NCBI GenBank assembly: GCA_039935015.1
Contig: JBDTLC010000110.1
Coordinates: 1-15,486, forward strand
DNA length: 15,486 bases
Origin: Paralcaligenes sp039935015
GTDB lineage: Bacteria; Pseudomonadota; Gammaproteobacteria; Burkholderiales; Burkholderiaceae_B
Reading direction: 5' to 3'
A program made the translations under genes and the position numbers. The notes beneath the pieces were generated by a model that was not told the DNA's origin, made no database searches, and worked only from the letters and a program-made list of their open reading frames with translations. This document shows, in pieces, positions 13,372 through 15,486 of the stretch. The stretch's first letter is position 1. The number at the start of each line of letters is the position of its first letter.

Positions 13372-14328
13372 ATGAAACTCCCTACCTATGACGATGTAGC
13401 GGCCGCGGCCGGCCGCCTTGCGAACGAGGCGCACAAAACCCCCGTTTTCACCTCTCGAACGGTTAACGAAGAGCTGGGCGCACAGGTATTTTTCAAATGC
13501 GAAAATTTTCAGCGTATGGGCGCGTTCAAATTTCGCGGCGCGTTTAACGCCTTATCGCGTTTCGATTCAAGCCAGCGCAAGCGGGGGGTGCTGGCATTTT
13601 CTTCGGGCAATCATGCCCAGGCGATTTCCCTGGCTGCGCGAATTTTAGGTATCGCTGCCACTATTGTGATGCCCCAGGACGCGCCGGCGGCAAAGATGGC
13701 GGCCACCAAAGGCTACGGTGGCCAGGTCGTGCTTTATGATCGGTACACCGAAGACCGTGAGGCCATTTGCCGTAAGTTGGCCGATGAAAAAGGCATGACG
13801 CTCATTCCTCCTTATGATCATCCGGACGTCTTGAGCGGCCAGGGCACAGCGGCGAAAGAGCTATTTGAGGAAGTCGGCAAGCTCGATGCCTTGTTTGTGC
13901 CCTTGGGCGGTGGTGGATTGTTGTCCGGATCGGCGCTGACTGCGCGTGCACTTTCGCCTGAATGCAAGGTGTATGGGGTTGAACCCGAGGCGGGTAACGA
14001 CGGCCAACAGTCTTTTCGCACCGGTGCCATCGTGCATATCGACACTCCGCGCACCATCGCCGACGGCGCTCAAACCCAGCATCTAAGCCCACTGACCTTC
14101 GCCCTTATCCAGCGCGATGTCAACGATATACTTACGGCGAGCGACCCCGAACTGATCGAATGCATGCGGTTTTTTGCCTCGCGCATGAAGATGTTGGTCG
14201 AGCCTACTGGCTGCCTGGGGTTTGCGGCGGCGCAGCGCATAAAAGACCAGATCAAAGGCCGGCGTGTTGGTGTCGTATTGAGCGGCGGCAACGTCGACCT
14301 GACCCGCTTGTGCGAATTGCTCGCTTAA
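13372..14328 (+). CDS. PLP-dependent serine/threonine dehydratase (threo-3-hydroxyaspartate ammonia-lyase / serine racemase type)
   Basis: A fold-type II PLP enzyme of 318 residues that likely deaminates L-threonine or L-serine, or a hydroxyaspartate, to the 2-oxoacid. The cofactor lysine is K53 in GAFKFRGA. The SSGNHAQ substrate loop follows at about 77-83, the phosphate-binding tetraglycine loop is GGGG at 179-182, and SGGN at 304-307 contacts the pyridine ring. There is no C-terminal ACT domain, so it is the short form and not feedback-regulated biosynthetic IlvA. FFKCENFQRMGAFKFRGAFNAL is closest to the catabolic/racemase subgroup. The upstream site is weak (TGGACT). Substrate choice among threonine, serine and 3-hydroxyaspartate cannot be settled from sequence. 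Confidence 0.87.
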   Translation: MKLPTYDDVAAAAGRLANEAHKTPVFTSRTVNEELGAQVFFKCENFQRMGAFKFRGAFNALSRFDSSQRKRGVLAFSSGNHAQAISLAARILGIAATIVMPQDAPAAKMAATKGYGGQVVLYDRYTEDREAICRKLADEKGMTLIPPYDHPDVLSGQGTAAKELFEEVGKLDALFVPLGGGGLLSGSALTARALSPECKVYGVEPEAGNDGQQSFRTGAIVHIDTPRTIADGAQTQHLSPLTFALIQRDVNDILTASDPELIECMRFFASRMKMLVEPTGCLGFAAAQRIKDQIKGRRVGVVLSGGNVDLTRLCELLA

Positions 14329-14427
14329 ACCGGGTCTGTTTCACTCGCACGGGTGGCACCCGGTATACGGTGCAACTTTGGCGTGTCCTTCGTGATATAG
14401 TATTTATGCGATGCAGTTTATCGCAAC

Positions 14428-14570
14428 GTTCTCAGGGCGGGGTGAAAATCTCCACCGGCGGTAATTGCGCGTTTGCGCATAGCCCGCGAGCGCTTGTCGG
14501 TGTGTGTGGCAAGGTCAGCAGACTTGGTTAGATTCCAGGGCCGACGGTTATAGTCCGGATGAAAGAGAAT
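14428..14570 (+). ncRNA. FMN riboswitch (RFN element) upstream of ribH
   Basis: The conserved core is clear: CTCAGGGCGGGGTGAAAATC, then CCACCGGCGGTAAT, a variable arm, AGCCCGCGAGCG, GTCAGCAGACTTGGT, and finally CCAGGGCCGACGGTTATAGTCCGGATGAAAGAGAA. The closing P1 helix pairs GTTCTC at the left with GAGAAT at the right. The element senses flavin mononucleotide and lowers expression of the downstream gene. A short dyad TGCGAT/ATCGCA (14407-14425) precedes it. A poor promoter candidate is TTGGCG (14378-14383) with TATTTA (14401-14406). Confidence 0.95.
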
Positions 14571-14615
14571 GGGGTCGCCTGGCGATTCTTATGACGTCGT
14601 GGTTATCCCGTGCGC

Positions 14616-14637
14616 CCTATTTATTTATAAATAGGAG
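14616..14637 (+). promoter_or_regulatory. Shine-Dalgarno-sequestering hairpin, likely riboswitch expression platform
   Basis: CCTATTTA (14616-14623), loop TTTA, and TAAATAGG (14628-14635) form a perfect 8-bp stem. Its right arm contains part of the ribosome site AGGAG (14633-14637), nine bases before the ribH ATG. No terminator T-tract follows. This points to translational control, with the hairpin closed when FMN is bound. The competing antisequestor was not identified with certainty. Confidence 0.65.
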
Positions 14638-14646
14638 CTTCAAAGA

Positions 14647-15138
14647 ATGTCTTCCCATCAAGCCAGCGCTTTTTCCAAAGCGGCCAGAATTGCCTTTGTG
14701 CAAGCCTGCTGGCATCGCGATGTTGTCGATCAGTGTCGGATCGGCTTTGCAGAGGAATTAAAAACCCTTGGTTTCGCAGATAGTGCCGTCGATTACTTCG
14801 AGGTGGCCGGTGCGTTCGAGATACCGTTATACGCCAAGCGGCTTGCTCAAAGCGGCCGCTACCAGGCTGTGGTGGCCGCTGGGTTCGTGGTTGACGGCGG
14901 AATTTATCGCCACGAATTTGTGGCTGGCGCCGTCATTACGGGACTGATGCAAGTGCAGCTCGAAACAAGTGTGCCGGTCATTTCAGCCGTTCTGACGCCT
15001 CACCACTTCAATGCCCAGGAAGAACACACCAAATTCTTTCGCGAACATTTCCGCGTGAAGGGCATGGAAGCGGCGCGGGCCTGCACCGACACGATAGAGA
15101 AAACACGCAGGCTCGATCAGTGGAACAAGGCAGCTTGA
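14647..15138 (+). CDS. ribH: 6,7-dimethyl-8-ribityllumazine synthase, RibH2 type
   Basis: Lumazine synthase condenses 5-amino-6-ribitylamino-uracil with dihydroxybutanone phosphate, the penultimate step of riboflavin synthesis. The 163-residue protein carries W22 in the substrate pocket, AFEIP (56-60), VVDGGIYRHEFVAGAV with catalytic H89, and VISAVLTPHHFNAQEEH. VVDGGIYRHEF and PHHF are typical of the RibH2 branch known from Brucella and Mesorhizobium, which forms decamers, rather than the icosahedral RibH of the usual ribB-ribH-nusB operon. In Brucella, as recalled, ribH2 is likewise the riboswitch-controlled copy. This gene stands apart from other rib genes, so the genome probably has a second ribH. 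Confidence 0.9.
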   Translation: MSSHQASAFSKAARIAFVQACWHRDVVDQCRIGFAEELKTLGFADSAVDYFEVAGAFEIPLYAKRLAQSGRYQAVVAAGFVVDGGIYRHEFVAGAVITGLMQVQLETSVPVISAVLTPHHFNAQEEHTKFFREHFRVKGMEAARACTDTIEKTRRLDQWNKAA

Positions 15139-15207
15139 CGCAGCCGTTTTCTTGATTCCCCGGAAAATTTAAGTGCCGGACTGGGCATTAACAATAGAGG
15201 TAGGTCA

Positions 15208-15486
15208 ATGAGCAGCTTCATGCACGCGGCGATCGAGCAAGCACAACTTGGCCTAGCCGAAGGTGGCATACCGATTGGTTCGGTGATCGTGCATCAGGGC
15301 AAGATTATTGGCCGCGGGCACAATCGACGGGTTCAGCAAGGCAGTGCCATCCTGCATGGCGAAATGGACGCCTTCGAGAACGCGGGTCGTCAGCCGGCAC
15401 GCGTGTACCGCGAGTCCGTGTTGTACACGACTCTTTCGCCATGTCCGATGTGCAGCGGCGCCATATTGCTTTATGGAATTCCGAAG
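15208..15486 (+). CDS. Cytosine deaminase-like nucleoside deaminase, N-terminal part
   Basis: The first 93 codons of a zinc-dependent CDA-fold deaminase are present; the rest is beyond the right edge. H50 and E52 in LHGEMDAFENAGR, and C79 and C82 in SPCPMCSGAILLYGIP, are the zinc ligands and proton shuttle. The run GGIPIG...GRGHNRRVQQGSAILHGE and VLYTTLSPC closely follows yeast cytosine deaminase Fcy1, more than tRNA adenosine deaminase TadA, guanine deaminase or RibD. It would turn cytosine into uracil and ammonia. The ATG at 15208 has AGAGG and TAGG upstream, and ribH ends 69 bp before it with no obvious terminator, so it may share the riboswitch-controlled transcript. Confidence 0.8.
   Translation, partial: MSSFMHAAIEQAQLGLAEGGIPIGSVIVHQGKIIGRGHNRRVQQGSAILHGEMDAFENAGRQPARVYRESVLYTTLSPCPMCSGAILLYGIPK

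Noticed and set aside
14329..14364. Possible terminator after the dehydratase gene (ACCGGGT ... ACCCGGT, with inner GGGTGGCACCC)
   Set aside because: The outer loop is long, no T-tract follows, and the inner core lacks the full REP-like arms and head, so neither a terminator nor a fourth REP copy can be supported.
1..15486. CRISPR arrays, insertion sequences, tRNA/rRNA genes, phage genes
   Set aside because: No regularly spaced repeats, transposase or integrase motifs, tRNA cloverleaf or rRNA sequence was recognised on reading both strands. The palindromes found are dispersed and REP-like.

Overview
The window looks like chromosomal DNA of a betaproteobacterium, most likely Alcaligenaceae/Burkholderiales (Pusillimonas-, Castellaniella- or Bordetella-like). 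That placement rests on overall gene content (TauXY-type taurine dehydrogenase with Xsc, a LOG gene back to back with polA, a RibH2-type lumazine synthase under an FMN riboswitch) and on protein style. It is an inference, not a database result.

Region 1 (1-7227) is a taurine dissimilation locus. On the minus strand, tauA-tauB-tauC encode a periplasmic binding protein, an ATPase and a permease, followed by tauR, a MocR-type (GntR plus aminotransferase-fold) regulator. On the plus strand, tauX-tauY encode a two-subunit taurine dehydrogenase. Divergent from tauXY is the start of xsc, sulfoacetaldehyde acetyltransferase, which runs off the left edge. Together: taurine is imported by TauABC, oxidatively deaminated by TauXY to sulfoacetaldehyde and ammonium, and Xsc with phosphate yields acetyl phosphate and sulfite. 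Three promoter regions (tauA, tauX/xsc, tauR) carry CTGG-headed direct repeats with exactly the same 23-bp period. These are probably TauR operators, and this is the main regulatory signal in the window. The tau intergenic spaces also carry three copies of a GTAG-headed REP-like palindrome.

Region 2 (7228-9779) has, on the minus strand, a GabD-type succinate-semialdehyde dehydrogenase and a LOG-family nucleotide phosphoribohydrolase. The LOG gene starts head-to-head with polA: the two start codons share the palindrome CATG.

Region 3 (9778-15486) is all plus strand: polA with 5'-nuclease, proofreading and polymerase motifs intact, a dienelactone-hydrolase-family protein, a PLP-dependent serine/threonine dehydratase, then an FMN riboswitch with a Shine-Dalgarno-sequestering hairpin controlling a stand-alone ribH (RibH2 type), and the first 93 codons of a yeast-type cytosine deaminase that runs off the right edge.

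No rRNA, tRNA, CRISPR array, transposase or integrase was seen. The metabolic system itself is of a known type. The less-described material is the shared operator architecture, the REP-like family, an 18-bp tauB-antisense match at the end of tauY, and the ribH/deaminase arrangement.
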